Assembly: GCA_963789785.1 (NCBI GenBank)
Contig: CAWBNC010000044.1
Coordinates: forward strand, 62,001 to 126,000
DNA: 64,000 nt
DNA from: JAEULH01 sp963789785
GTDB lineage: Bacteria; Pseudomonadota; Alphaproteobacteria; Rhodospirillales; Defluviicoccaceae
Direction of reading: 5' to 3'
Part shown: positions 27,518-36,953 of the stretch, one piece after another
How positions within the stretch are numbered: position 1 is the first letter of the stretch
Layout: the number at the start of each line of letters is the position of its first letter
Program-made: the position numbers and the translations under genes
The notes under the pieces: generated by a model
What the model saw: the letters and a program-made list of their open reading frames with translations, nothing else
What the model was told of the DNA's origin: nothing
Database searches by the model: none

Positions 27518-28481
27518 ATGGCCGTCTACACCGAAATCGCGGACGAAGAGGTCGCCGGTTTCGCCGCGCAGTACGACATCGGCGCGGTCGTCGCCTGCAA
27601 GGGCATCGCCGAGGGAATCGAGAACACCAACTACCTGCTCGTGACCGAGCGCGGCACCTTCATCCTGACACTGTACGAGAAGCGGGTCAAAACAGAGGAT
27701 CTGCCGTTCTTCCTCGCGCTCATGGAACACCTTGCCCAACGCGGCTTTCCCTGCCCGACGCCGGTTCCCGGGCGCGACGGCCATGTCCTGCGCAGCCTCG
27801 CCGGCCGCGCCGCCGCGATCGTCACCTTTCTCACCGGCATGTGGCCGCGCCGCCCGACAGCAGCGCATTGCGCCGCGCTCGGCGAGGCGATGGCCGGGAT
27901 GCATCTCGCGGCCGCCGACTTCACCGGCCGCCGTGCCAACGATCTGTCGGTCGCGGGCTGGCGTCCCCTGTACGAGGCGGCCGCCCGGCGCGGTCACGCC
28001 ATGGCGCTCGAACTGAGACGCGAGCTCGAAGAGGAACTTGCCGCGCTCGAAGGAAACTGGCCGGAAGGGCTGCCCTGCGGCATCATCCACGCCGACCTGT
28101 TTCCGGATAATGTCTTTTTCTCGGGCGAGCGACTATCCGGCATTATCGATTTCTACTTCGCCTGCCGTGACTTCCTCGCCTACGATCTTGCCGTGTGCAT
28201 GAATGCTTGGTGCTTCGAGCCGGACGGCAGCTTCAACGTCACCAAGGCCCGGCGACTGGTCATGGCGTACCGTGGCGTCCGCGAACTGACCGCGGACGAA
28301 CTGGATGCGCTGCCGGTGCTGGCGCGCGGCGCCGCCATGCGCTTTCTTCTCACGCGGCTCTACGACTGGCTGAACACGCCGAAAACGGCGCTGGTCACGC
28401 CCAAAGAATCCCATGGAGTATCTGCAGAAAATGCGCTTCCACCGCGGCGTGCGCGGCTTTGGCGGCTACGGCCTCGACTGA
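27518..28481 (+). CDS. thrB: Homoserine kinase (APH-fold, ThrB2 type), one frameshift near 3' end
   Basis: Homoserine kinase phosphorylates homoserine in threonine synthesis. This is the aminoglycoside-phosphotransferase-like form found in alphaproteobacteria. Diagnostic stretches are GIAEGIENTNYLLVTERGTF, FFLALMEHLAQRGFPCPTPV, the catalytic loop CGIIHADLFPDNVFFSGERL, and IIDFYFACRDFLAYDLAVCM. The frame shifts near 28408 after ALVTPKE; the corrected tail reads PMEYLQKMRFHRGVRGFGGY and ends at 28481. Length of about 320 residues is typical. rnhA starts five bases later, a common pair. Confidence 0.94.
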
Positions 28482-28485
28482 AGCC

Positions 28486-28944
28486 ATGAGCGGCGAGGAC
28501 GTTGTGCACATCTTCACCGACGGCGCCTGCCTCGGCAATCCCGGCCCCGGCGGCTGGGGCGTCATCCTCCGCTGGCGCGAGCGCGAGCGCGAGCTTTCCG
28601 GGAGCGAGGCGGCGACGACCAACAACCGGATGGAGCTGAGGGCGGCCATCGCCGGCCTGGAGGCCCTGCGCCGCGGGGTGCGCGCCTGTGTCCACACCGA
28701 CAGCATGTACGTCCGCGACGGGATGACCCGCTGGATCCACCAGTGGAAGCGCAACGGCTGGCGTACCGCCGCGCGCAAGCCCGTCAAGAACGCCGAGCTC
28801 TGGCAACGCCTTGACGCGGCGCTGACCGGCCATGAGGTCGAATGGCGTTGGATCCGAGGTCATTCCGGACATGCCGAAAACGAGCGGGCGGATGCGCTTG
28901 CCCGTGCGGCGGCCGAACAGGCGCGCGACAGTCAAGCGACCTGA
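28486..28944 (+). CDS. rnhA: Ribonuclease HI
   Basis: RNase HI cleaves RNA in RNA:DNA hybrids, removing primers and R-loops. The 152-residue protein has all four acidic catalytic positions: Asp in HIFTDGACLGNPGPGGWGV, Glu in TTNNRMELRAAIAGLEAL, Asp in CVHTDSMYVRDGMTRWIHQW and Asp in HSGHAENERADALARAA. The basic helix around WKRNGWRTAARKPVKN is the substrate-binding handle. ATG 28486 lies five bases after the thrB stop. The frame is intact and a terminator-like hairpin follows. Confidence 0.97.
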   Translation: MSGEDVVHIFTDGACLGNPGPGGWGVILRWRERERELSGSEAATTNNRMELRAAIAGLEALRRGVRACVHTDSMYVRDGMTRWIHQWKRNGWRTAARKPVKNAELWQRLDAALTGHEVEWRWIRGHSGHAENERADALARAAAEQARDSQAT

Positions 28945-28957
28945 GAAGACGTGAACG

Positions 28958-28979
28958 AGCCCTGTGGCCAGGGGTTTTC
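28958..28979 (+). terminator. Rho-independent terminator after rnhA
   Basis: Fourteen bases after the rnhA stop, CCCTG (28960-28964) and CAGGG (28969-28973) form a 5-bp stem around the loop TGGC, followed by G and TTTT. It is short but correctly placed, and no plus-strand gene follows for more than 500 bases. Confidence 0.6.
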
Positions 28980-29529
28980 TCGCGCGCGATCTATAAAGCG
29001 CCGGCGGTGCTGGCGCTCGGCAGCGATAGCCGGTCCGGAAACGCCCGGCTGTTTCAGACCCTCGACGTCCAGGCCGTGGTCCTAATATTTACCGGCGAAC
29101 ACGGGAGACTTTGGCGATCAACCGCCTCACCGGTGGGAGGCGGGAATACGAACAATAGGCGAAAGCACCTTACGCCTGCAGACTTTTGCGCTGCCACAAT
29201 AGCATAAAGATAATTCTACGCCGGCATCTCCAATATAATGATTCTGCCGGTAATACATTATAATGTAAATACAAAATGAATTTAGCAAGACTCACGATCC
29301 ACTTGTGCCTCGAATGCTGGACTCTCGCGCAGATTAGGTGATAGAGTGTGTTTAACGCTATCGTTTTACGCCCGTCTCGGGACACGCGCTCTTTAATGCC
29401 ACGTTTAGTCTGATGGCGGCAGACCAGCGCGTTTAGGACACCGCGAACATATTCAGAGTGGGTGTGCGGTAGCCGCCCGTATTCGCCGGCACGGCAATCG
29501 ACAGCTTCTCGCCAATGAAAGGACTAGGG
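28980..29529. other. AT-rich non-coding region with 14-bp palindrome
   Basis: This stretch between rnhA and the next stress gene holds no recognisable gene. Base composition changes visibly from about 29090 and especially 29200-29290, which is far more AT-rich than the rest of the window. TACATTATAATGTA (29254-29267) is a perfect 14-bp palindrome, and a second TATAATG lies 25 bases before it. A 71-residue minus-strand frame (29170-29385) has no family resemblance and no clear ribosome site. The region may hold the promoter and operator of the downstream universal stress gene or an unannotated small RNA. Confidence 0.55.
29254..29267. promoter_or_regulatory. Perfect 14-bp palindrome, candidate operator
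   Basis: TACATTATAATGTA reads the same on both strands and stands in the most AT-rich part of the window, about 260 bases before the universal stress gene at 29530. Size and symmetry suit a dimeric helix-turn-helix repressor, but I know no named regulator with this exact site. It also contains TATAAT, so a -10 element may overlap it. Confidence 0.4.
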
Positions 29530-29943
29530 GTGTTTCATAAGATCGTGGTTCCGATCGATCTCGCTCACACGGATCGGTTGGATAAAGCAGTAGATGCCGC
29601 GGTGCTGCTCGCCAAGCAGGATACGGTGCCACTCTGCGTTGTCGGCGTCACGACAGAGACTCCCAGTGAAATTGCGCATTCGCCGGAGGAGTACGAAGAG
29701 AAGTTGAGAGCCTACGCCGATGCGCTCGGGCGCAAGCACGGCATTGCAATCGACGCCGTCGCCTGTGCCAGCCACGACCCGGCGACGGACCTGAACGCAA
29801 CGCTGATTGCCGAGGCCGAGGCGCAGGGTGCGGATCTCATCGTCATGGCGTCGCATGTGCCGGGGCTGCCGGAGCACCTTTTCAGCTCGCACGCCGGCGC
29901 TGTTGCGGCGCACGCGGAGGCGTCGGTTTTCGTCATCCGTTAG
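29530..29943 (+). CDS. Universal stress protein, single UspA domain
   Basis: A 137-residue UspA-fold protein reading VFHKIVVPIDLAHTDRLDKA at the N terminus and ADLIVMASHVPGLPEHLFSS with HAGAVAAHAEASVFVIR at the C terminus. The latter resembles the GSH-like ATP-binding block of the family but lacks the exact Gly-Ser pattern, so ATP binding is uncertain. The frame opens at ATG 29515, but GTG 29530 is preferred: AAAGGA lies eight bases before it, and family members begin with a residue or two before the KIVVP strand. It precedes the BCCT transporter by 117 bases. Confidence 0.88.
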   Translation: MFHKIVVPIDLAHTDRLDKAVDAAVLLAKQDTVPLCVVGVTTETPSEIAHSPEEYEEKLRAYADALGRKHGIAIDAVACASHDPATDLNATLIAEAEAQGADLIVMASHVPGLPEHLFSSHAGAVAAHAEASVFVIR

Positions 29944-30060
29944 CTGCTTCCACCGACCGGGCATCAGCGCTCGAGCCGCACACCGCAGCTGAGGACAAGC
30001 CCGCCGTCAATCGGCGGCAGACCACGAACGCGACCGAAAAACAACCGATAGGGAAAGCTC

Positions 30061-31714
30061 ATGAGCATACAGCTGAAGGCGGCTCCGGAGGGGCCGACAG
30101 GCGAAATCGGCGAGATCCCGAACGGATACGATACCGATTACACGCTGGGACAGGACAACATTCACCCGAAAGTCGGTCCTTTCAGCCTGGATATCCACAA
30201 TCCGGTTTTCTTTGTATCGTCGCTCACCATCATCGTGTTTGTGGCCGTGGCGCTGGCCGCGCCGACAAAGGCCGAGGCTTTCTTCGGCTGGCTCCGCCCG
30301 GCTCTTACGTCCACGTTCGACTGGTTCTTCCTCTCCGCCGCCAATGTCTTTGTCATTGTTGCACTGGCGCTGATCGTCTCGCCGTTGGGGCGCATCCGCA
30401 TCGGCGGCAAAGACGCCAAACCCGACTACAGCTACGCTGGCTGGTTCTCCATGCTGTTCGCCGCCGGCATGGGCATCGGCCTGATGTTCTTCGGCGTCGC
30501 CGAGCCCATTTCGCATTTCTCCGCCTCCGTTGCCGCCAACCGCCGGATCGGAGGGAAGCTTCGCACCGCTGGCCGGCGCTGCGGGAAACAGCGCCGTGTC
30601 CCACGATCTGGCCATGGCCGCAACGATCTTTCACTGGGGACTGCACCCGTGGGCGGTCTACGCTATCGTCGGTCTCTCCCTTGCGATCTTTGCCTACAAC
30701 AAGGGGCTGCCGCTGACGATCCGGTCGATCTTCTATCCGATCCTGGGCGAGCGCATCTGGGGCTGGCCGGGCCACATCATCGACACCCTCGCCGTCTTCG
30801 CGACCATCTTCGGACTCGCCACCTCACTCGGCATCGGCGCCGAGCAGGCCAACGCCGGCCTCAAGTTTCTGTTCGGCGTACCTGTGAACGATACATCCAA
30901 GGTCTTCCTGATCATTGGCATCACGGGAATGGCGCTGATCTCAGCGTCGTCGCCGGCCTCGACGCCGGCATCAAGCGGCTGTCGGCGATCAACATGGGCC
31001 TCGCCGCCCTCCTCCTCGCCTTCATCGTTCTGGCTGGGCCGACGCTGGTCATCGCCACCGGCTTCTTCCACAACCTCGTCGCCTACGCCGAATATCTGCC
31101 CGCCCTGGCCAACCCGTTCGGCCGCGAGGACACCGGCTTCAGCCAGGGCTGGACCGCTTTCTACTGGGCGTGGTGGATCTCCTGGTCGCCGTTCGTCGGC
31201 ATGTTTATCGCGCGCGTCAGCCGCGGCCGCAGCGTCCGCGAGTTTCTGATCTGCGTACTTCTCATTCCCTCGGCGGTTTCGGTGCTGTGGATGACGGCAT
31301 TCGGCGGCACCGCCATCGACATGGTCAACGCCGGCTACCAGGCCCTCGTCGACGCGCCGCTGGAGCTGAAGCTGTTCAGCATGCTCGCCAATCTGCCGCT
31401 CGCTGCCATCACATCGTTCCTCGGCATCGTGCTCGTGATCGTCTTTTTCGTGACCTCGTCGGACTCGGGCTCGCTGGTCGTCGACACTATCACCGCCGGC
31501 GGCAAGGTCGATCGCACCGGTTTCGCAGCGGGTGTTCTGGTCCAGCTTCGAGGGGCTGGTCGCCATCGCGCTGCTCCTCGGCGGCGGCCTGAACAGCCTG
31601 CAGGCGGCGGCGGTGTCGACCGGTCTGCCGTTCGCCGTCGTTCTGCTGGCCGGCTGCTACGCGTTGATCAAGGGCCTGCTCTCGGAACGACCAGGCAGCT
31701 TCGCACCGCAGTGA
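30061..31714 (+). CDS. BCCT family betaine/choline/carnitine transporter, three frameshifts
   Basis: BCCT carriers import quaternary ammonium osmolytes with Na+ or H+. The N-terminal part reads DIHNPVFFVSSLTIIVFVAV, DYSYAGWFSMLFAAGMGIGL and MFFGVAEPISHF, which includes the glycine-rich AGMGIGL helix. After shifts near 30540 and 30950 come FHWGLHPWAVYAIVGLSLAI, FAYNKGLPLTIRSIFYPILG, FYWAWWISWSPFVGMFIARV and TSSDSGSLVVDTITAGGK. The tryptophan-rich WAWWISWSPF segment is the substrate-binding TM8. A third shift near 31530 leads to the last helices ending at 31714. Total of about 550 residues is normal. Substrate is not determinable. Confidence 0.92.
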
Positions 31715-31776
31715 ACCCGGATCGAGCGACAGCTGGCTGGCGCCGCAAGCGGCTCGGCAGGTGTTTCCCCGCAAAC

Positions 31777-31808
31777 AGGGCAGGCAAATTCCAGGGTCGG
31801 CCTGCCCT
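31777..31808 (+). terminator. Stable hairpin after BCCT gene
   Basis: AGGGCAGGC (31777-31785) pairs perfectly with GCCTGCCCT (31800-31808) around a 14-base loop, 62 bases after the BCCT stop. No U tract follows, so it may be a transcript-end stabiliser rather than an intrinsic terminator. Confidence 0.45.
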
Positions 31809-31838
31809 TGTCGGTGAACACTCGACGAAAAGAGCAGA

Positions 31839-31880
31839 CTATTCTTCATGGTTGTGTTCCATCGATCCATGATAGAATAG
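31839..31880 (+). promoter_or_regulatory. Inverted repeat upstream of bacteriohemerythrin gene
   Basis: CTATTCTTCATGG (31839-31851) and CCATGATAGAATAG (31867-31880) are complementary over 13 pairs with one bulged T, around a 15-base centre. A second small stem, CGCTC/GAGCG (31895-31909), followed by CCATAATTTTT, looks like a weak intrinsic terminator before the gene's ribosome site. The repeat could be an operator or part of a leader with an attenuator. Confidence 0.45.
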
Positions 31881-31935
31881 GGGTTTAAGGAGATCGCTCA
31901 TCAAGAGCGCCATAATTTTTGAGGGAAGGCCGGCA

Positions 31936-32427
31936 ATGACAGCCTGCCAATGGACCGAGGCGATGAGCGTCGGCGTTCCCGCTCTGGACTCCGACCATCG
32001 GTGCTTGGTGCGCATCATCAACCTTCTCGGCGAGGTCGAGCAGGGGGCCGAAGCGCACGCGACCATCGAGACGGTGCTTGAGACACTGGCGATGTACGCG
32101 CGTTATCATTTTGCGCGCGAGGAACGGCTGCTGGACGCTTGCGGCTTCCCCGCCTCGCGCTTCCATCGCGATGAGCACGAACAGTTCGCCGTTTTCATCC
32201 GCGGCCTGCGCACAAGGCTGGGCGGCCGTGCCGATGCTCTTCTCGCCCGCGAGCTGTATGCCTATCTCAGCGGGTGGCTGAGCCACCACATTCTCATCCA
32301 GGATATGGCCTACAAGCCGTACATCCGCGCGTTGAACAGGGACAAGCAGCGCCTGCACGCAGCAATGCGGGCCGACACCCCGGTCACCCCGTGCTGCACC
32401 TCGAACGTAGGCCACAGCCGCAACTGA
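31936..32427 (+). CDS. Bacteriohemerythrin
   Basis: The 163-residue protein binds O2 through a di-iron site. The ligand pattern is intact: His in VPALDSDHRCLVRIINLL, His and Glu in YARYHFAREERLLDACGF, His and His in HRDEHEQFAVFIRGLRTR, and His plus Asp in LSHHILIQDMAYKPYIRAL. It starts MTACQWTEAMSVGVPALD after GAGGGAAGG. There is no fused signalling domain, so it is a free cytosolic oxygen carrier or sensor. The short cysteine-bearing tail (TPVTPCCTSNVGHSRN) is extra. Frame intact. Confidence 0.95.
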   Translation: MTACQWTEAMSVGVPALDSDHRCLVRIINLLGEVEQGAEAHATIETVLETLAMYARYHFAREERLLDACGFPASRFHRDEHEQFAVFIRGLRTRLGGRADALLARELYAYLSGWLSHHILIQDMAYKPYIRALNRDKQRLHAAMRADTPVTPCCTSNVGHSRN

Positions 32428-32532
32428 TTCCCTGATCGGTCGCCGAAGCGCTTGCGCTCGCACCGGGCAGGTGGCATATCGCCGGCATCAGTTAGCCTCC
32501 CGCACTGCCACAATCCGAAGGACGACCCGGCC

Positions 32533-33120
32533 ATGTCTGCGACCAGAAAACGCGGTCTGATCCTTGGCTTGTGGCTGCGTTCGCCGCTCGAAATCGGCGC
32601 CGTCGCCGCCAGCAGCGCCGCGCTGGCGCGGGCCATGGCCCGGCCGGTCAACCTCAACCGACCGGGCGTGGTGGTCGAACTCGGCGGCGGCACCGGCGCG
32701 ATCACCGAAGCGTTGCTCGCGCGCGGCGTTCCTCCGGAACGGCTGGTCATCATCGAACGCCACCCACAGCTTCACGGCCTGCTCCAGAAGCGGTTTCCCC
32801 GGGCGAAGGTGATCCGCGGCGACGCCGCCGAACTGCCCGCGCTCCTCGCCAGCCGCGGTGTTCGACAGGTGAATGCGGTTGTCTCAGGGCTGCCGCTTCT
32901 GGCCATGTCGGAACAACAGCAGAAAGCCATCGTCGGTGCCGCCTTTCACGTTTTGCCCCGCGCCGGCCGCTTCGTGCAGTTCTGCTACGGCCCCACCTGC
33001 CCGGTACCGGAAAAGGTGCGTTCAGAACTGGGCGTTCGTGCGCACATTCTCACCAATGTTCTGTGGAATCTGCCGCCCGCGCGCGTCTGGGTTCTGGTTG
33101 CACGGGGCGCTTTGCGTTAA
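32533..33120 (+). CDS. SAM-dependent methyltransferase, phospholipid N-methyltransferase-like
   Basis: This 195-residue class I methyltransferase carries the SAM-binding motif VVVELGGGTGAITEALLARG (about residues 46-65), then RLVIIERHPQLHGLLQKRFP and KVIRGDAAELPALLASRGVR. QVNAVVSGLPLLAMSEQQQK stands where catalytic motif IV is found. It most resembles the short PmtA/KsgA-like proteins that methylate phosphatidylethanolamine in alphaproteobacteria, but substrate assignment is tentative. ATG 32533 is chosen as the point where homology starts; the open frame extends upstream without recognisable sequence. Confidence 0.8.
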   Translation: MSATRKRGLILGLWLRSPLEIGAVAASSAALARAMARPVNLNRPGVVVELGGGTGAITEALLARGVPPERLVIIERHPQLHGLLQKRFPRAKVIRGDAAELPALLASRGVRQVNAVVSGLPLLAMSEQQQKAIVGAAFHVLPRAGRFVQFCYGPTCPVPEKVRSELGVRAHILTNVLWNLPPARVWVLVARGALR

Positions 33121-33222
33121 TCAGACTGCCTGGCGCGGGTGCTGCGATCGGGGGTCGCCCTGCCAGGCATCGGCGACCTTGCCGGCGGCAGTTCATTTAA
33201 CAAAAATATTAAGGAGTGGGGC

Positions 33223-33966
33223 ATGCCTAAACGATTATTCGCGGAGTTCATCGGGACGTTCTGGCTTGTGCTGGGCGGCTGCGGCAGCGCCGTGCTCGCG
33301 GCGAAGTTTCCCGAAGTCGGGATCGGCCTGGTTGGCGTTTCCCTCGCCTTTGGCCTAAGCGTACTGACGATGGCCTACGCCGTCGGCGGCATTTCGGGCG
33401 GGCACTTCAATCCCGCGGTGACGTTCGGACTGTGGGCCGGCGGCCGTTTCCCTGCGGCCGAGATCGTGCCCTATGTTGTCCTCCAGGTCATCGGCGGCAT
33501 CGCGGCGGCGGCGGTGCTGTACCTCATCGCCAGCGGCGGCCCGGGGTTCGACCTCGCCGCGGGGTTTGCCGCCAACGGGTTCGGCGCGCACTCGCCGGGC
33601 GGCTATTCGATGAACGCCGCGCTCATCACCGAGGTCGTGATGACCTTCGGCTTTCTCATTATCATTCTTGGCGCTACCGACAAGCGCGCCCCTGCGGCTT
33701 TGGCGCCTCTGGCGATCGGTCTGGCGCTGACGCTCATCCACCTGATCAGCATTCCGGTAACCAACACCTCGGTCAATCCCGCGCGGAGCACCTCGCAGGC
33801 GCTCTTCGTCGGCGGCTGGGCGCTGCAACAGCTCTGGCTGTTCTGGCTGGCGCCGATCGCAGGCGGACTTGTCGCAGGACTGGTTTACCGGCTGCGCCTG
33901 CTGGGTCAGGAGGCCGAGCCCGCGGTGCAGGAGGCGCGTGATCCGCGCGCGGTCGCCGCGGAGTAG
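33223..33966 (+). CDS. aqpZ: Aquaporin Z family water channel
   Basis: The 247-residue six-helix channel has both NPA boxes, GGHFNPAVTFGLWAGG and TSVNPARSTSQALFVGG, the latter with the aromatic/arginine-filter Arg. The start MPKRLFAEFIGTFWLVLGGC follows AAGGAGTGGG. His and Cys/Thr positions fit the water-selective AqpZ subgroup rather than glycerol facilitators. About 15 residues of hydrophilic tail follow the last helix. The frame is intact. A strong hairpin lies 15 bases after the stop. Confidence 0.95.
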   Translation: MPKRLFAEFIGTFWLVLGGCGSAVLAAKFPEVGIGLVGVSLAFGLSVLTMAYAVGGISGGHFNPAVTFGLWAGGRFPAAEIVPYVVLQVIGGIAAAAVLYLIASGGPGFDLAAGFAANGFGAHSPGGYSMNAALITEVVMTFGFLIIILGATDKRAPAALAPLAIGLALTLIHLISIPVTNTSVNPARSTSQALFVGGWALQQLWLFWLAPIAGGLVAGLVYRLRLLGQEAEPAVQEARDPRAVAAE

Positions 33967-33980
33967 CTTCGACGCTCGAT

Positions 33981-34012
33981 CGGTGTGAGGCGCTCCGCAA
34001 CGCCTCGCACCG
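33981..34012. terminator. Hairpin between convergent aqpZ and glucosidase genes
   Basis: CGGTGTGAGGCG (33981-33992) pairs with CGCCTCGCACCG (34001-34012) in a 12-bp stem with one G-T pair around an 8-base loop. It stands between two convergent genes, so it may serve as a bidirectional terminator, though no U tract follows on either strand. Confidence 0.5.
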
Positions 34013-34125
34013 GCGCGAGCCGACCTCAACGCGCAGCCGTACTATCAGCCTGAGAGAAGAGAGCGTTGAGCGGAGGTGGCGACGTGGCCCGCTCTGGCGC
34101 CCGCCGGGTCCGCTTGCGGAACATC

Positions 34126-36953
34126 CTAGACCTTCGCCGTCGCCGGCCAGGCCTCGCGCCGGCCGCAGGACAGCAGGCTGCCGCACTCGCCGTGTTCAAG
34201 AAACTCGTCGGCCGTCATGGTCGAGAAGAAGCGCAGCAACGGCGCAATGAGCCCGGTCCCGCCGGTCTGGTGGCTGGCGCCAAGGCCGCTGCCGTTGTCG
34301 CCGTGGAAATATTCGAAGAACAGGAGGCGGTCCCGCCAGTGCAGGTCCGTCTGCATCGTCTCGGCCGTGCCGAAGACCGGCCGCCGCCCGCTCGCGTCGA
34401 GGCGGAAGATGGCCGCCAGCCGGTGCGTCAGGTTCTCGGCAATCTCGTAAAGCGTCAGGCGCCGGTCCGACCCGGTCGGGCACTCGATGCGCAGCCGGTT
34501 GCCATAATAGAGGTAATGCTGGAGCAGAGCCTGTATCAGCAGGGTGTTGAGTGACAGCCAGATCGGCCCGCGCCAGTTGACGTTGCCGCCGTGGAGGCCG
34601 TCGCCGGCTTCGCCCGGCACATAGGCGACGGCAAGCAGCACCTCGCCGTTCGCTCCTTTGGCGAGAAGCTCCGCCGGAGCATCGCGATGCGCCCGCGACA
34701 GCGAGCGGATTCCGAACGGCGAAAGGAACTCGTTCTCGTCGAGCATGCGCGCCAGCAGGCGACCAAGCCTGCGTTCGTCAACAAGGGCGACGAGACAGCG
34801 ATCGCGCTGTCCGGGCCGCCGCGGATCCGCGCAATGAGGTGCGTGCACGCCTTCGTCGGGACTGCGGCGCATCCGCGCTTCAAGCCGGGGCAACCGGTCG
34901 AGAGCATCTTGCGGAATGATGGCGCACGCACAAAGGGGCAGGAGCCCGGCGAAGGCTCGCGCGGCGAAGGGAGTGGCGGCCCCGCCGGGCGCGCGCGCAA
35001 TGTCGTAGAAGAACCCGTCGGCCTCGTTCCACAGCGCAAGCCCCGCCCCGGCCAGATCCTCCAACGCCGCGGCCATCCCCAGCAAGTGGTCGTAGAACTT
35101 GATCGCCAGCGACTCGCACTGCGGGATCGTCGACGGCGAGTTCGATCGCGATCTGCAGCATGTGGGCACAGTTGAACGCCATCCAGGCGCAGCCGCTGGA
35201 CGTTTCGAGCTGCCCGACGCCCTTTGCGGTGGGAGAAGACCGGTCGAAGATGCCGGTCGCATCGACGCCGACCAGCCCGCCCGACAGCAGGTCGCGGCCG
35301 TCGGCGTCGCGGCGGTTGGCCCACCAGGTGAAGTTCATCAGCAATCGTGAGAAGGCATTGCGGAGGAAGTGGCCGTCCCCGGCACCGCCGCGACGTGCCT
35401 TGTCCAGGCTGTAGACCGACCAGACGGCCCATGCATGGAGCGGCGGGTCGACGGCGCCAAAGTCCCACTCGCAGGAGGGGAGCTGGCCATTGGGGTGGAG
35501 GTATCGCTCCTCGAGCAGAAGGAGTAGCTGCTGCTTGGCGAAGGCGCAGTCGACGAGCGCGAGCGGCAGGCTCTGCAGCGCCAGATCCCAGGCTGCATAC
35601 CAGGGATATTCCCAGGTATCCGGCATGGCGATGACGTCGGCGCCTGCAACGTGCGCCCATGCCCGGTTGCGCACCGGACGCACCGGTCCCGCGCCGCGCC
35701 AACGAGCCATGGACGCCATGCTCGGCCAGCCAGCGGGCGGCGTTGTGGTGGTAAAACTGCTTGTTCCAGAGCATGCCGGCCAGAGCCTGGCGCGCGATCA
35801 GGGCATCGTCGGCCGAAGCGCCAGGGACAGAGCGCATGCCCGGATCCGAAGCCCAGTCCGTACCCGCGCCTGCTCCGCTGGATGGGAGGATCTCTGCGTA
35901 GAACGCGTCGGCCTCGGCGCGTCGCGACGACAGTGCCGCGTCGAAGCCCGCGAACGGGCCGCCGGTGCGGTCCGACGACGACGGCGTGCCGTCGGCAAGT
36001 CGCAGCCGCAGCAGGCCGCTTTCACCCGCGGCCAGCGACAGCCCGTAGCGCGCGGCCGCCTTGGTTCCGGTCCGCTTCGGATTGACCGCACCCTTGGCCC
36101 CGCTGATGACGTGGTCGTTGATGCCGTCCTTAACGAATAGGCCGGCGTTGTCGCCGCCGAACAGTCGCCTGTTGTTGGTCTCGTTTTCGGTGAAATGGAC
36201 GACGGGGGCGCCCTCGCAGTAAAGGTAGCGTACTCCAAGTTCGGGGTGGACGGCGGCGACGATGCTGGTCGGCGACTTCTTCTCGACCTGCTTGAGGTTC
36301 GGCTTCGGCGTGTCGTTGCACCATGACCAGGTATTGCGAAACCACAAGGTGGGAAGAACGTAAAGCGTCGCCGGCTCCGGTCCGCGGTTGGTCACGCGGA
36401 TCGCGATCAGGATGTCCTCGGGAAAGTCCTTCGCGTACTCAATGCTGACGTCGAAGTAGCGGTTGGCAGCAAAGACGCCGGTGTCGATCAGCTCGTATTC
36501 CGGCTCGCCGCGTCCGCGCACGGCGTTCCTCGTGACCAGATCGAGGTAGGGAAAGGCTGCGTGGGGGTATTTATAAAGATACTTCGCGTATGAATAGGTC
36601 GGCGTCGCATCGAGATAGTAATAGACTTCCTTGACGTCCTCGCCGTGGTTGCCCTCGCCGTTGGCGAGCCCGAACAGCCGCTCTTTCAGGATCGGATCTT
36701 TGCCGTTCCACAATGCAACAGCGAAGCAGAGAAGCTGCTGGTCGTCACTGAAGCCCGCAAGCCCGTCTTCGCCCCAGCGGTAGGTCCGCGAGCGCGACTG
36801 GTCATGGGTGAAATAGCGCCACGGGTCCCCATCGGCGCTGTAGTCCTCGCGCACCGTGCCCCACTGGCGCTCGCTGAGATAGGGACCCCATTTTCGCCAC
36901 TCAGCCAACCCCTGGGCAGCGTCTTCGAGCCGTTGATGCTCCGGGCTATTCAT
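34126..36953 (-). CDS. GH63-like (MGH1-type) glucosidase, at least two frameshifts
   Basis: The protein of about 942 residues begins MNSPEHQRLEDAAQGLAEWR with KWGPYLSERQWGTVREDYSA. The N-terminal beta-sandwich includes THDQSRSRTYRWGEDGLAGF and YYLDATPTYSYAKYLYKYPH. The (alpha/alpha)6 catalytic barrel follows after a shift near 35705 (DTWEYPWYAAWDLALQSLPL, LHPNGQLPSCEWDFGAVDPP) and another near 35125 (NVNWRGPIWLSLNTLLIQAL, LLFFEYFHGDNGSGLGASHQ). Acidic residues in WDLA and EYFHGD are candidate catalytic positions. Relatives act on alpha-glucosides; the natural substrate is unclear. The frame is open to 37106, but 36953 matches family starts. Confidence 0.88.

Noticed and set aside
29170..29385. 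71-codon minus-strand frame in the AT-rich island
   Set aside because: No ribosome site, no resemblance to a family, and AT-rich composition makes such a frame unsurprising.
34025..34070. Inverted repeat CTCAACGC/GCGTTGAG
   Set aside because: The 30-base spacer and short arms make chance likely; the adjacent 12-bp hairpin is a better terminator candidate.
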